Shown here in pieces: positions 22,601 through 33,905 of a stretch of DNA of 64,000 bases. Under the pieces are notes generated by a model. That model saw only the letters and a list, made by a program, of their open reading frames with translations. It ran no database searches and had not been told where the DNA came from. Origin of the DNA: Manduca sexta. Lineage: Eukaryota > Arthropoda > Insecta > Lepidoptera > Sphingidae. The position numbers were made by a program, and so were the translations under genes. Where the stretch lies: assembly GCF_014839805.1 (NCBI RefSeq), contig NC_051124.1, forward strand, positions 4,774,001-4,838,000, given 5' to 3'. Position 1 is the first letter of the stretch. Every line of letters begins with the position of its first letter.

Positions 22601-24231
22601 ATCCATTCTCTCGCGTGAAGTCCCGATAGTACTAAAATACCCATGTTATTTGGATTTCCATTTGATACGTCGACCATCTAAAATTATTTTTATTCGTGTA
22701 GTTATTCGCAGTCACCTCCGTGGTTTATTGGTGACGTATACGGCCTGCGGATTGGTAGGAGTTGGGTTCGATTTTTAGGTAAATTATAATTTTGGGTTTT
22801 TCAAACTTGTTTGCTTGGGACTGGATGATGAAATCCAGAGGTCGTTGACGTCAGGTAGAGGCTTAGTCATAAAAACTATTAACTAAATAAATAATAATAA
22901 TAATTATGCTCGAAAAATTGCGTTGGGTCGACTCTACATTGTATTATGGATATAAAGGTTGCTCAACTTCAAGAAATTGTGATTTGCGATTACCGTTATC
23001 GATCTATTTTCAGACGAAGATCCTATCTTTTCCAATTTACATATCGATGGATAAGTATCTGCTACATAATTAAAATACTCTTCAATAATCCGTAATGTAG
23101 GATACCTATTCCATGTTAGTCGATGTCCTGTAACATTAATAGAATTAGTGTTTACCCTAATTTTTCTCACGACATCAATTTTAGGGAAAAAGTATTCAGG
23201 TAGGTAGGTACAAACCAGTATGAAATATGATTAATCTAAGATATTTTAATAAACTAGTACAATATCTAACAATTTGCATTTAAGTGTACGCATATTTGCG
23301 GATAATTAGCATCATAGGGGCTTTCCACAGGGTCACCCGCTGGGCCATTAGTAAGGACGTTCTAAAGTATGAAAGTGCGAAAAGTGCGTTGGGAAAAGTG
23401 TACTTACCTAAAGTACCTCTAAGTAACCTAAGTAGGTAGAAATTGATAAATGTGTTGTGTAATGTCTTATTAAGCAAGCTTTTCAATGTCAAACCTTTTT
23501 CTAATAATATACCTACTTAATTAGGTATTCCAGAAGGTTCTCGAGTTGGTTTGAAACCCTCTCGGCCTTTTTTGTAATAATGTATACTTGCCTTGCCTCA
23601 AGGTATTGTCGTCCCAAAGTACTGGTTCTGTTTTCAGTGCGTCTACTCTCCTTTGCACGTCAAGAATAAGTACCGTGTGATTAAGTCCTCGCGAGCTTAA
23701 CTGGCGATGGATTTTCACTTTATTGTCTTCAAGGACCAGAAAGTCTGCTCGTTTTGGCGATAGATTCCATATAGAAATGTCTAGAATGAACGTTAAAGTT
23801 ACACTTTAAAGGATTTATCTATTTAGTTTTCCCAACTACAGGACTATTTTTATCTTAGGAAACATTTATATGAGCTCTTTTAAGTTTGATAAATCTTGAA
23901 CTTTACAAAACTTATTTGAAATGTACCGCTTTCTTACTAATAATTTAGGACACGAAAAGGAAAAACGTAATAATTGTGTGAGAGCCGTTGTTAAAAATAT
24001 ACTTATTTAGCCTGAACAGAACTAACGGTAAAGTATACCAAAAAGTCGTATATATGAAAGGTTGAATAAGGAGAAAAAATAATACCCTAATAGCATGTGC
24101 CTTGCCTTGATTTTCGAAGAGTTTTTTGATGAGCAGTATATCATTTGGTGTTCGAAGTGCTGTTCGCCAAATTTGTGCTCCTGCATACGACACTTTCTTG
24201 GGGAACGGGGTGGCGATAACTCGTAAAACAA
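19610..24231 (-). CDS. Zinc carboxypeptidase, A-type-pocket paralogue (first exon not found)
   Basis: An M14A metallocarboxypeptidase with the same exon plan as the gene at 8644-14976. Exons: 24231-24106, 23780-23592, 23127-22994, 22677-22517, 21816-21694, 21253-21154, 21000-20854, 19885-19610, giving 417 residues after the missing signal exon. Exon lengths 134, 161 and 147 are identical to those of the paralogue. All catalytic residues are kept: HARE and DIHSYGQ zinc sites, LWRKNRR, DINRNF, tyrosine in VYPATGS, and glutamate in AIETRDTG. At the specificity position Leu replaces Asp (GSALDW), so hydrophobic C-terminal residues are the likely substrate. The introns after exons ending at 24106 and 23592 both start with GC. 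Exon 2 opens at a strong acceptor in phase 1, so a short signal-peptide exon is expected upstream. Convergent with CEP162. Confidence 0.9.
22711..22850 (+). mobile_element. Degenerate tRNA-derived SINE fragment
   Basis: The order cctccgtggtttattggt (A-box-like) and gttgggttcgatttt (B-box-like) about 45 bp apart, then tttgggtttttcaaac, resembles a lepidopteran tRNA-derived SINE head. It lies in an intron of the second carboxypeptidase. It is degraded and short, hence low confidence. Confidence 0.4.
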
Positions 24232-24539
24232 CTGGATGAAGAACAAAGCAGACACAGTTGTTACAAGTTTAAGATTTAAAATGCAATGCAATGTTCATAT
24301 TAGAAGTTACTATTGGCAGCTTGTTTTTGTTGGTGATTTGCTCGCAGATTCGGCTGCGTAAAGATTCGATCATGAGTAAATCCTTTTTCGGTGGATACGT
24401 TTAGACTTTAAGTAACGTGTCCAAACATAAAAATATTTTAACCCCTTTCTACCAGGGTTGAAAATAAAGTCTTATATTGTTAACTAAATACCTTCATATT
24501 AGTACAGAATATCTAACATATATATATTATGGTAAAGTT

Positions 24540-24960
24540 TTTTTTTTTTGGGTACTGCCTCGGTTATTACCGGGGGTACTCTGCTAACGGTGTACAAGCG
24601 ATCCCCCGGCTTAGCAACCACGGAACCCCATTGATGATTTCGTGGGCCCTACCGCAATCACTGAGGGTGCCAGTGGACGCTGTACGCTGTGTACGCTGGC
24701 AACCCGCAGCTATTCGGTCACGGGGCTCGGGAGGGGGAGGAAGAAGGGAGGGGATAGAGGGAAGGAAGAGAAGAGGAAGGAGTAGTTGTTAGGTTAGGTT
24801 AGGTTGGAAGGGAGAGGGAGGGGAGATGTTCGCGAACCCTTATAGCCCCCAATGTGTATTTGGCAACCAAGAGGTATACACATTACTCTATGTGCCTAGA
24901 GTTGCGGCCTAGTGTTCCCCCGTGCATGGGCGTGCATTCGGTGTGAAGACCAAGCGCACG
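24540..24960. repeat. GC-rich low-complexity block with polypurine tract and TTAGG units
   Basis: A GC-rich segment holds a purine-only-like tract at about 24723-24784 (G/A runs with almost no pyrimidines), followed at about 24786-24807 by three TTAGG units, the insect telomeric repeat, then more purine-rich sequence. Its borders are sharp against AT-rich flanks, suggesting insertion of a retroelement 5' region. I cannot name the family. No supported gene. Confidence 0.55.
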
Positions 24961-25294
24961 GTACAGAAATATTAGGTATATAAAATGTTTTAAAAATACT
25001 AAAAGGATATTTAAAATTATTTTCTAAACGTGAGAGGTCGGATTCGAGGAAAACTTTCATACTGATGCCAAAATATAAAATTAAAAGCTAAAAGATTCCT
25101 GTTTTCCTTATGGGTTTAGGTGGGGCGATGAGTCAGTAAATGACGTCAATTAGTAAGGACGTTGCCTTTTATATGTAGGCACAGTATTCGGCAGTATATT
25201 ATATATGAATATAAATACTCGAATATTATACGTTGGAAATGCCAATTAACTTTGGCTTTATTGAGCGTCGTATCTCGCACCTATGTGATTTGTC

Positions 25295-25659
25295 GTTAGG
25301 GTCAATTCATACGAGCGTATAGTTAAAGCGCATCGAAGCGAAAATCTGAAACTTAATATAGCAAATTCACTCTTAAGTCCACAAAGTAAGGCACATATTA
25401 CTTCGGAAATAAAAAAAGTCGCGCGCATCCGATAGAATTCGCGCGACCAATGCTTATAGGTGCGCGCGAACCAATGCGCTGCCTGTCGTCATTCGGAATC
25501 GGTAACTGAACAGCAAATTAAGCATTTTAAACGAATTTTAACTACGATTCAATTGGCAGCTGATTGATATCCACCACTACTAAATGTTAATTGAATACGC
25601 GCGAATTTACGCGAATACGCGCGCTTTCACTTCGACTCTACATTTGAATTGACCCTAAC
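25295..25659. mobile_element. 365-bp MITE with perfect 15-bp terminal inverted repeats
   Basis: The left end gttagggtcaattca (25295-25309) and right end tgaattgaccctaac (25645-25659) are perfect inverted repeats. The interior is rich in CGCG-containing subterminal motifs, unlike the surrounding DNA. No transposase frame. The TTA/TAA within the ends could be a target duplication of the TWA type, but that is not decisive. Confidence 0.85.
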
Positions 25660-27138
25660 CGATTCACTTCTGCAACTTGACGTGTATATTTACTGTCGAG
25701 TAATGTATTTTAAATGTAATAAGTTTTAGTAATTATGTAGTCACTTGATATTGTATTAAGAATATGAATGAATTTCACTACTTGTATAAAAAATAAATGA
25801 GAATCCGATACCTACAGTCATTGTAAGGACCAAATTCCAAGAGAAGTTTTTAGTTATTACTTATACCTTTTTAATAATAATTGACAAAAATAAATAATTT
25901 TTTAGGTCTAGAACAGAATAGTGAAGACGACAGACATTTAACAGCAATCTCTAGTTTGATCGACAGCCAAAATGGACTAATTACAACAAAACACATGTTT
26001 ATAGAGGATTTTTTTCTATTATGATTATAGAAATCGGCTATAGAGTTAATATCATTAAGATTAGAAAGGCGTTAGAACTTATATTTTATTTGAATTCTAA
26101 TTATATTCTAGTCCTATATATTTTGCTGTGAAAATGTTATATTGTATTTTTTTCATATAAAAATTCTAAATGTCTTACCTAAGCCAAACACAATAAATAT
26201 TATGGAACCCATTTCATATTGTTATCACAAAGCGATTTAAAATTGATTGTTATAGATTTTATGTTTTCAACGTTAGTGAGAAGATTTCATGAGAGTTTTG
26301 TGGATTTACTTGGAATAATACTACCGAATTGATGCCAGCAATATATGTTTATTAACATATTTTCTATATACATTCATTGTAATTTTATAATAGAAACATT
26401 TCAGGTAGAAACTCACATAAATTTTATTAAAAATGTGTTAAACATTAATTGATTATTTCATTAGGCTTGGTGTTCGTCCATATTGCAATGTTCTTACGAC
26501 AGGCTCGATTCCGTTTATCCTCGCAATAACTCTGGCAAGTAAACCAAACAAACGCCATGTAACAATGATAATCGGCAACAAAAGACAATCGCATCGCTCA
26601 TATCTCATTGGATTTCTCTAATATATTATCACAATTAATCCACTTATTCATAAATAAATTATAAAATTGTCAACCAAGTGTCTTGTCTTAATATTTCAAG
26701 TATAAAAACAATGTCAAAAACGGTTCACTATTAAATCTGATCACATGGTCCACTGTTGTGCATAAAACGCAAACTATACTTTTACCAAATGTTTCCTTAG
26801 TCTCATTTTCACGTTCGACACAATCATCACCAATTCATTGTCAATGGAAATGACACCTTCGTCTGTATATCATGTCTTCTAATCAAAGTACATAGATTTT
26901 TAAAGTACACTTTACATGTTAATATATAAGCGTTCACATGTTTTGTAATGAGTGACTGACACCGAACCAGCGTTTCACCTCTAAAGAGAATTTGATGATC
27001 ACTCACAATGATAATTCATTAAAATTAATTTGGAGCCAACGTAATGGCCGCGGGGCTCATAGATATGACAGTGGTTCACGAGTTTCACTATTTGATATTA
27101 AAGAATCGTGTTCGGTAAGAGAACACAGAGGCCCTGGG
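25660..27138. other. Intergenic, no gene seen
   Basis: AT-rich sequence between the 5' side of the second carboxypeptidase and the 3' end of WTAP. The missing signal-peptide exon of the carboxypeptidase could lie here or nearer, but none could be supported. WTAP's 3' UTR occupies the right end. Confidence 0.6.
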
Positions 27139-30100
27139 CTAGTCGGCCTCGCCGTTGGTCACTGTGAGAGGCTCCTCCTCCTCGTTGTAGTCCAGGGAGA
27201 GCACCGAGGCGCGTCTCCGCTTGCCCACGGGCGTGTCGCTGCACTCACTGCCTGAGTAAGTCCGCTTGTCGCCGGGGGAAGACTGCCTGTTGCCATTCAC
27301 AGTGGCATGGGACGCACGCAGCTCCTGTTGCAGGAACAGCACTGTGCTCTGCATGCCTTCCACATCCTCATCTAACTCTTGCAGGAATTCATCTAATTCT
27401 GAAAAATAAAACATTGTGGTAGTATTAACTTTATTATAATTGCTATAGGATCATACAACAAGTACCAATAGTAGTATAGGCACGAATGGTGCAGGATAAG
27501 GAGAACAGTAAATAGTTAAAAAGTGATGTTAGCCAGTTTAGGTAGTAAAATGAAACAAACAATGATCTGTCTGTCTACACTCTACACACACTTGTAATGA
27601 ATGAAGCCAAGCACTGTTTGTGCTGATTTTGGTCACTTCCTTTTATATGAAGTGATAACTAACTAGTGTATAGGTTGTGGGTGTTTGGTTTATTTGATCA
27701 TTGAATATAGCATTCTATACTAAATTTTGGATGTATATTTTGCATTTTAAACATAATATAAACCTTGCTTTCCAGTTTAACAATCTTTAAACCATTTTTT
27801 ATAAACTTCATTAAACACAACTTTGGACACACAAGCAAAGCATCAGTAGTGATACAATCGCTGGAAGCCAGGGTTTGAACATGTATTTTTGAATCGTGAT
27901 AATCCGATCGAAAGCAGTTTCAAGGCCTATTTTACACAATAATACAATAATGTTATAAGTTTGAATTTTCCGTCACCAAAAGAAAAGCTATATGCATACT
28001 CTGTTGTGTATTCACTGACTATGCTCTATTTTCTTTAAGTAAATAATACTAAAAACCGTATCACTTCCATAGGAGAAATCTTGTAATATTAATACTCCAA
28101 AATTATGGTGAAGTATACAGAGAGGCCCTTTACCAAACCAAAATGAACTTTATCAGACATACAAACCTGATTGTGACTTTTTCACCTCTTCACTAAAACT
28201 CTTTTGTAACGCTAAATCACCTTCCAACTTAGCAATGCGACCGCTTGACGTCATGCGTCCGAGATCCTCGTTCTCTTGATGTAGCAGCCGACATTTCGCC
28301 ATTAATTTCTTTCCTGTATTTGAATCTGGCGTGAACTTCCACGCTGATAATTCATTTTGAGTCTCCTCTAACCTCGCTTTAGTCGATGTTAACTCTTGTT
28401 TCAGCCTTAATATTAAAACATTAACTGCCGGATCTAGAAGTGTAGGTCGACCATTAAGACTTGCATGTGATGACTTCAACTCAGTTATCTGGCTCTAGAA
28501 TTTTAAAAATATTTGTGTGATTATTCACAAATTACAATTCTAATTACCCTACTAGATTATTTCTATTACTCAGAAGTTATTGAAAAATCAAGGTCTTTAT
28601 GTATGACACATATATTGTGTTAATTACTTTGCCACAAGTGATTTTTATTTTTATCTTATGTAGTGTCAGTAATAATGACCAAGTGAATTAGAAAAGACAA
28701 GCTCACCCACTTATCCCTGAAGCCTTAGGCAGAGGTTTAATTAGTGCCATCACATTTTTCCTAGCTCATATCCATCCCAAAATTTTAGCATGGTTCATTA
28801 AACAAACTTACAGCATAATCCTGTATCTCTTGCTCCTTTGCAGCGAGCCTCCTAACAAGAACCTTTTCTCTGTGTTGTGATTCCACATATTGCTGCTTAA
28901 TTCTTTCCTCTACCTCTTTCGCCTTTTCCAGACTACCTGCACATATTTATTTCCAGTTATTTTTAAGTGGTTTTTGCCGGAATTGAATACAGTCTATGCA
29001 CTAAGTTGATGTTTTAGTGCATTTGTATGTTGATAATTTCTACTTTATATTACACATTTCACAATATATCATTGTTTTACATTTCAATGCCTTCCACAGA
29101 TTAGGATGTAAATCAATAGGTATGATTTATACGAGGGACCTGGTTAAATGAATATTTTTGTTTTGTTAAATATTTAAAAGATTTTTCATTAATATTTTTC
29201 AATTGTTGGTATTTTTTTAAAAATATATAGGTTGAAAAAAATATTTTAAATATTAATCAAAACAAGTGTTCTTCAAAATAGGTCCCCTGTAAAATCATAC
29301 TTCTTGATTTACAACCTATTGCATGGGAGATATTAATTTCAGAGTACTAACAGAACTTCAACATGGGGCAAAGACTGTATAAAATTTATACAATATTGTT
29401 TTCTATATAAAAAACTTAAACATAGTACCACATAAATCATTATGTTTGGCTTAATTGCAGTAAATTGTAATCAATAATTTGAATACATGTTAATTACAAT
29501 TTAAACATTATATTTTATTAATATTTCTATTCTAAATTTGATATTCTGGTGCAACGGTAGGATAACCAAGCTGAAAGAAACTTCAAGGGTACAATCTTAG
29601 CATAGAAACTATTTTATTTTGTAGTATGGGTGTCAAAGTATGAATCCTATGCCAAGTTCCGATACCCATCTTACAAAACTTATGGTAGAGTGGAAGGCGC
29701 GATACATTGTTCATACATTTCATTTTATAGTTCTTGCTAGATAGCATAACATGTTAAATAATACTAATTTTGTATTTACAATCTAAGCCAAAATATAATG
29801 AAATCACAGACAAACTGTAATTGTGGTGTATTTAATTTATTACAATATCATAATCGACAACACCTTAACTACAACAAAATGAAAATTAGTGACAAGTATT
29901 GCATTGTAGTGGACTTCATTGGATATTTATTTTTGTAGACACATGAAAAAAAGAAAATGGTTCTTGCATAGATGACTTTATATTGAATTTGAAATTGTTA
30001 CATCTGAAAGTGTTTGCTTAGTTCCAATAAGAATGAAATAGAAATTTAAAGATTGCCAGATAGTAAGTATTGAATATTGAATTAGATTATTTTCTTAAGA

Positions 30101-31843
30101 AGAAGTAATTGGTTAGTATGGAAGGTGTTATGGAGGTTTTGAAAATAATATTCCAAAAAATAGAATTAGTTATAGTCAAATGAATAAGGTTACATACTGT
30201 AAAAATAGTTGTCCATACACAAATTCATTCAACATGAATTAATAGTGGCGAGCAGTGTGTGCATCAATAAATAAGAAAATAATGCATGAAATAAATTATC
30301 ATGCAAGTGGTCATTGACATTGATTCTTTATCAAGTTTTGTTATGATAGTATTAAAAGCTTCTGTTATAAACAAACATAATAATGAATATACTTGTATTA
30401 TATGAGAGATAACACGACGGAAACTTCTGTCTGTTGTAGGCAAGCAAGTAAATATATCTAGCTATATTGAATATTCTATATTATTATTTTTATGTTGACT
30501 GTTATATTACATATGCTATGAGAATAGATGAGATTCAAGTCCTTGGTAGAATAACACTATTTTATTGTATGCACCATCACAACAAGCTCTGTTGATTGGT
30601 TTAATAATATGACATATAAAGTGTCTAACTTCATACAAAGTATGTAATTTATATTGAAAGTAAGTATTAATATGTGTATTAACTTTCTCGATAGCTGGAT
30701 TTTGGTTTAATTTGTTTTAATAATTGCAAAGGCTAATAATAACTCAATATGTAGCATGGTACAGGTTTATGGTGTTGAATAGGACAGTTTTACCAATGGA
30801 GTTATGATTTTTCTATATTTAACTATATATTCAATAAGTTATTTGAAGTATTACCAACATTCTTGCTGCCAGATTTTCTATATAAATATAATATATAAGC
30901 TAAGTTTGTTATAGCAAATATAAAATGCACAGGAATTCATTATTATAATGGTTAAGCTATTACAGTTTCATTTTAATTATATATCTCACTTTAATATCAC
31001 TTCCATGACCTAATTAATTTTAAAGTGAGATATTTACAAATACCTTAAAGTTAAAATAGATGTAAATTAAGGTTTATGTATATTTATAGTCATTTAAGGT
31101 CAGCATGTAGTGATTAAACTTAGCTTCATGACAATTTATAAATGACTGAAAACCTTTATTTACAATGCTAAGGGGTGCAATATCACTTCATATAATATGC
31201 ACAGTCTCTATATGTACAAATTAAACAATAGATTGTATGGCATAAGATAACAAAGCCAATACAAAACAAAACCTTATCTAAACAGCAAAACAAATGAAAA
31301 CATATTTACTTTTTGTGGTGTATAAGAACCGGCCGCAGTGGCAACACCAACAGCTTGCACCAAGGACATAGTAACAGCACTGAACACCGCTCCAGCACGC
31401 TCTGGAGACTTCACTTCCACTGAACACTCCACTGGCACACAGCAATACACCATAGCTTCATCTTCATCTTTATAAACACCTAAATACACCCCGTACCACA
31501 TTTACAGCTAAACAATTTCAATATCACAGAACATTTTCCAATACAGTATCACTAATTTTAGTTAAAGTATTGTCGATATACGAGACATGACAACTCGCGT
31601 GTCGGGCGCATGCCGACCGGGCCGCTACAAGCCGAAATGCTCTTAAATACCTTCTAACTGTTTGTTCAACTTTTCGAGGTGATCAATGTATGAGTCCTGG
31701 GTTTTCCACGCGGCGCGAAGCGAGTCGGCGGAGGCGGCTTCCAGCTGGTGCGGGGTCAACAACACGCGAATCGTGTTCGTGTCACCGCCGCCAGCGCTTC
31801 CTTCGCACGCCGTCTCGCCGTGCCGCTCTGTCTCCTCGGACAT
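27139..31843 (-). CDS. WTAP: Pre-mRNA-splicing regulator WTAP / female-lethal(2)d
   Basis: WTAP is the scaffold subunit of the nuclear m6A RNA methyltransferase complex, recruiting METTL3-METTL14. In Drosophila, fl(2)d is also needed for Sxl and tra splicing in sex determination. Four phase-consistent exons (31843-31651, 28936-28812, 28494-28167, 27398-27139) give 301 residues. The protein is coiled coil almost throughout. The diagnostic block NELSAWKFTPDSNTGKKLMA KCR is nearly identical to human WTAP, followed by GRIAKLEGDLALQK and LDEDVEGMQSTVLFLQQEL. The C-terminal 60 residues hold a basic GKRRRAS motif and an acidic tail. The protein is shorter than human WTAP (396) and fly Fl(2)d (over 500) because the low-complexity C-terminus is reduced. 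The 2.7-kb first intron contains an unexplained exon-like frame. Confidence 0.96.
29096..29321. mobile_element. AT-rich foldback / MITE-like inverted repeat in WTAP intron 1
   Basis: Left arm around 29105-29141 (containing gtaaatcaataggtatgatt and gagggacct) is imperfectly complementary to 29280-29315 (aggtcccc, aaaatcatac, tgatttac in order). The arms are about 40 bp with several mismatches, and the interior is A/T-only in places. This is the shape of an old non-autonomous DNA transposon. Confidence 0.6.
31310..31501 (-). other. Unassigned exon-like open frame in WTAP intron 1
   Basis: A 64-codon frame begins with ATG at 31501 (MWYGVYLGVYKDEDEAMVYC) and runs to a consensus-like donor (AAA then gtaaat) at 31310/31309. 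An acceptor-like tag also lies inside it at 31481-31480. Composition is protein-like, with CCVPVECSVEVKSPERAG and SLVQAVGVATAAGSYTPQ, and GC content is well above the flanks. Phase at the donor (0) does not fit WTAP exon 2 (phase 1), though it would fit exon 3. It could be an alternative first exon of WTAP, an exon of an unknown gene, or a relic. I do not recognise the family. Confidence 0.4.
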
Positions 31844-33905
31844 TGCACTCTGACAAATACGTTAAGAGCCCCTTTTCGACTGTAAGCAAATAACTACGGT
31901 TAGTTCTAGAAAACAGATTCATTTGCATCTTGGCCGCTGTTATCACAACCCTGAAATAGCTATACGTTTGGTTTGAATATCTCTTAAAATGGATTACTTA
32001 CAATTATGTGACAGGTAATGGATTATTATTACTAAACTGGTACTTATTAAAATTAAATAAAACACTTAAAACTCGTCACATAAACTATTTTACGAAGTCA
32101 TCAAGCGAAACACGACCGACGCCATTTTATCACATAGCACGACAGTGTTGCTACTTGTCGGTAGATTACCGATTTATTTATGAGAATGTTACCAGTTACC
32201 AATCCAGTGGATCGTAGTCGATTATTATTACAACAAAAGTCGGTAAACTAAAAAAACGAAATTCAGCTGCACCCGCGAATTTTAAATATATTTTTTTTTT
32301 ATTGTAGCTTGATCCTCAGTATTAATGAGAAATTTTTAGTAAATTTTTGAAATCGAATACTGGCAACACATTTATCTGTAGTACGTGCGTCGTTCAAGAA
32401 CCTCAGAGCAAGAACGTGTGTCGCTGCCTTCATTGGTTTGTAGTTCAACAAAAAGATTTTTGATACTTACATTTTTTTTTATATGTATTTTATATCATGA
32501 ATATATATTTTAAGTCTGTCTCGTGTGATCATAACCAAAATTAAAAAGGAAGGACAGATGAATAATTTACAATTTGTGGCATGATTTCCAAATATCAAAT
32601 ATTATATATAATCTTCTGATCAAGTATTAAGACTTCTCAGCTGTACTATACATTTTTGACGGTGTTGCCAAGAGGGCAAGAAAGTATTTATTATTTTTTC
32701 ATGTAAACACGTAACGACAAACTATATATAAAATATACTATTTATACAGCAAAATTTTTCCTTTATTCTGGCAATTCTTTAATAAACGTCATGTTAAATC
32801 ACAAAAAAGCGCCTAAATTTAAATCAATATAATGGATGAACAACATAAATATTGAATTAAATTTAATCAATATAATATTCGTGCGTTTTGGTTAATGTTA
32901 AACTTGTTATCAAAAATTATAAGTTATCGTTCCTCTGTGTTAATTTGTAAATGTATTTATATGAACACACGACAGGCTTTTCGCATCAATACGTTTCCCA
33001 TATCTACACTTTTTGTTTTTTACTAGCACTATCTTTTGTAAACAGGCATCTTGTTTAAGGCCCATGGCATTACGAGATGGTCTCACAGAAGGCGGGACGG
33101 GTGACCGCTTTATTTGTGTAATTTGTTTATTACTTGTGTTAAGTCCTAATCATAGAAGGTTTGCAAGTTTGTTTCCTGTTGGAACTAAATTTAGTGGGCA
33201 CGAATTAATTGTTGTAACGTCTGATCAGGAAAATAAAAAAACCTGTTTGGGGTGCCACTTTTGCTTATTCGTTTTAAAGTTAATGATGTCAGTACAAAAA
33301 TTTTGTTCTATACATGGTTCTATATTTTACTATAAAATGGCGATTTTTTTTTCTGTTCAGCATAATAAGCAAATCATTTGCGTAAAGCGATTTAGTTATG
33401 ATTTTAATAAGACTGTTTACTTTATATAAATAGAGCCAAATAATATAAAAATTATTCTAGAGATATAAAACCTTGATAAAATGACGCAGAAAATCGTGCT
33501 ACTCCGAATATGTTCATATTAAATAATTTTAGATAAATTTGTTGCTTACAATGATTGCCTTTTAAAGCGTCGTTATGATAGCTGCTTATACGGCGCTAGC
33601 CTGCGAATCGGTGTTAAACGACAAAAGACAATGCCTACTGACAATCATTTAAATTGTATTATTACTATGATCGTTACTAACAGCTTTTCATTAGGGTTTA
33701 CAAATAAAAATACAGGTTTAAATTTGTAATTAGTTACCTTATAATTTGTTTAATACATTTTTTAACAATTAAAATATAATTAATGTTTAACATTAATTTA
33801 ATTCGAAACTAATTTTTACAATTATTACTAAGAATCAGTAGAAATTCACAATAATTATATCACAATATGTACAATGGAATGATTATCTATAAAAGGAGCG
33901 GAACG
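31844..33905. other. WTAP upstream region and RUNX 3' flank, no gene seen
   Basis: The segment holds the WTAP promoter and 5' UTR on its left and the RUNX 3' UTR on its right. A 138-codon plus-strand frame at 33013-33429 has no splice context and a phenylalanine/cysteine/isoleucine-rich composition that looks like chance. Nothing else coding is supported. Confidence 0.6.

Noticed and set aside
25812..25821. Candidate first exon (ATG ACT GTA G then gt) for the second carboxypeptidase, minus strand
   Set aside because: Phase fits exon 2, but it encodes only three residues, the donor is weak and the resulting leader is a poor signal peptide; indistinguishable from chance.
33013..33429. 138-codon plus-strand open frame
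   Set aside because: AT-rich composition dominated by Phe, Ile, Lys and Cys, no splice or promoter context, no recognised domain.
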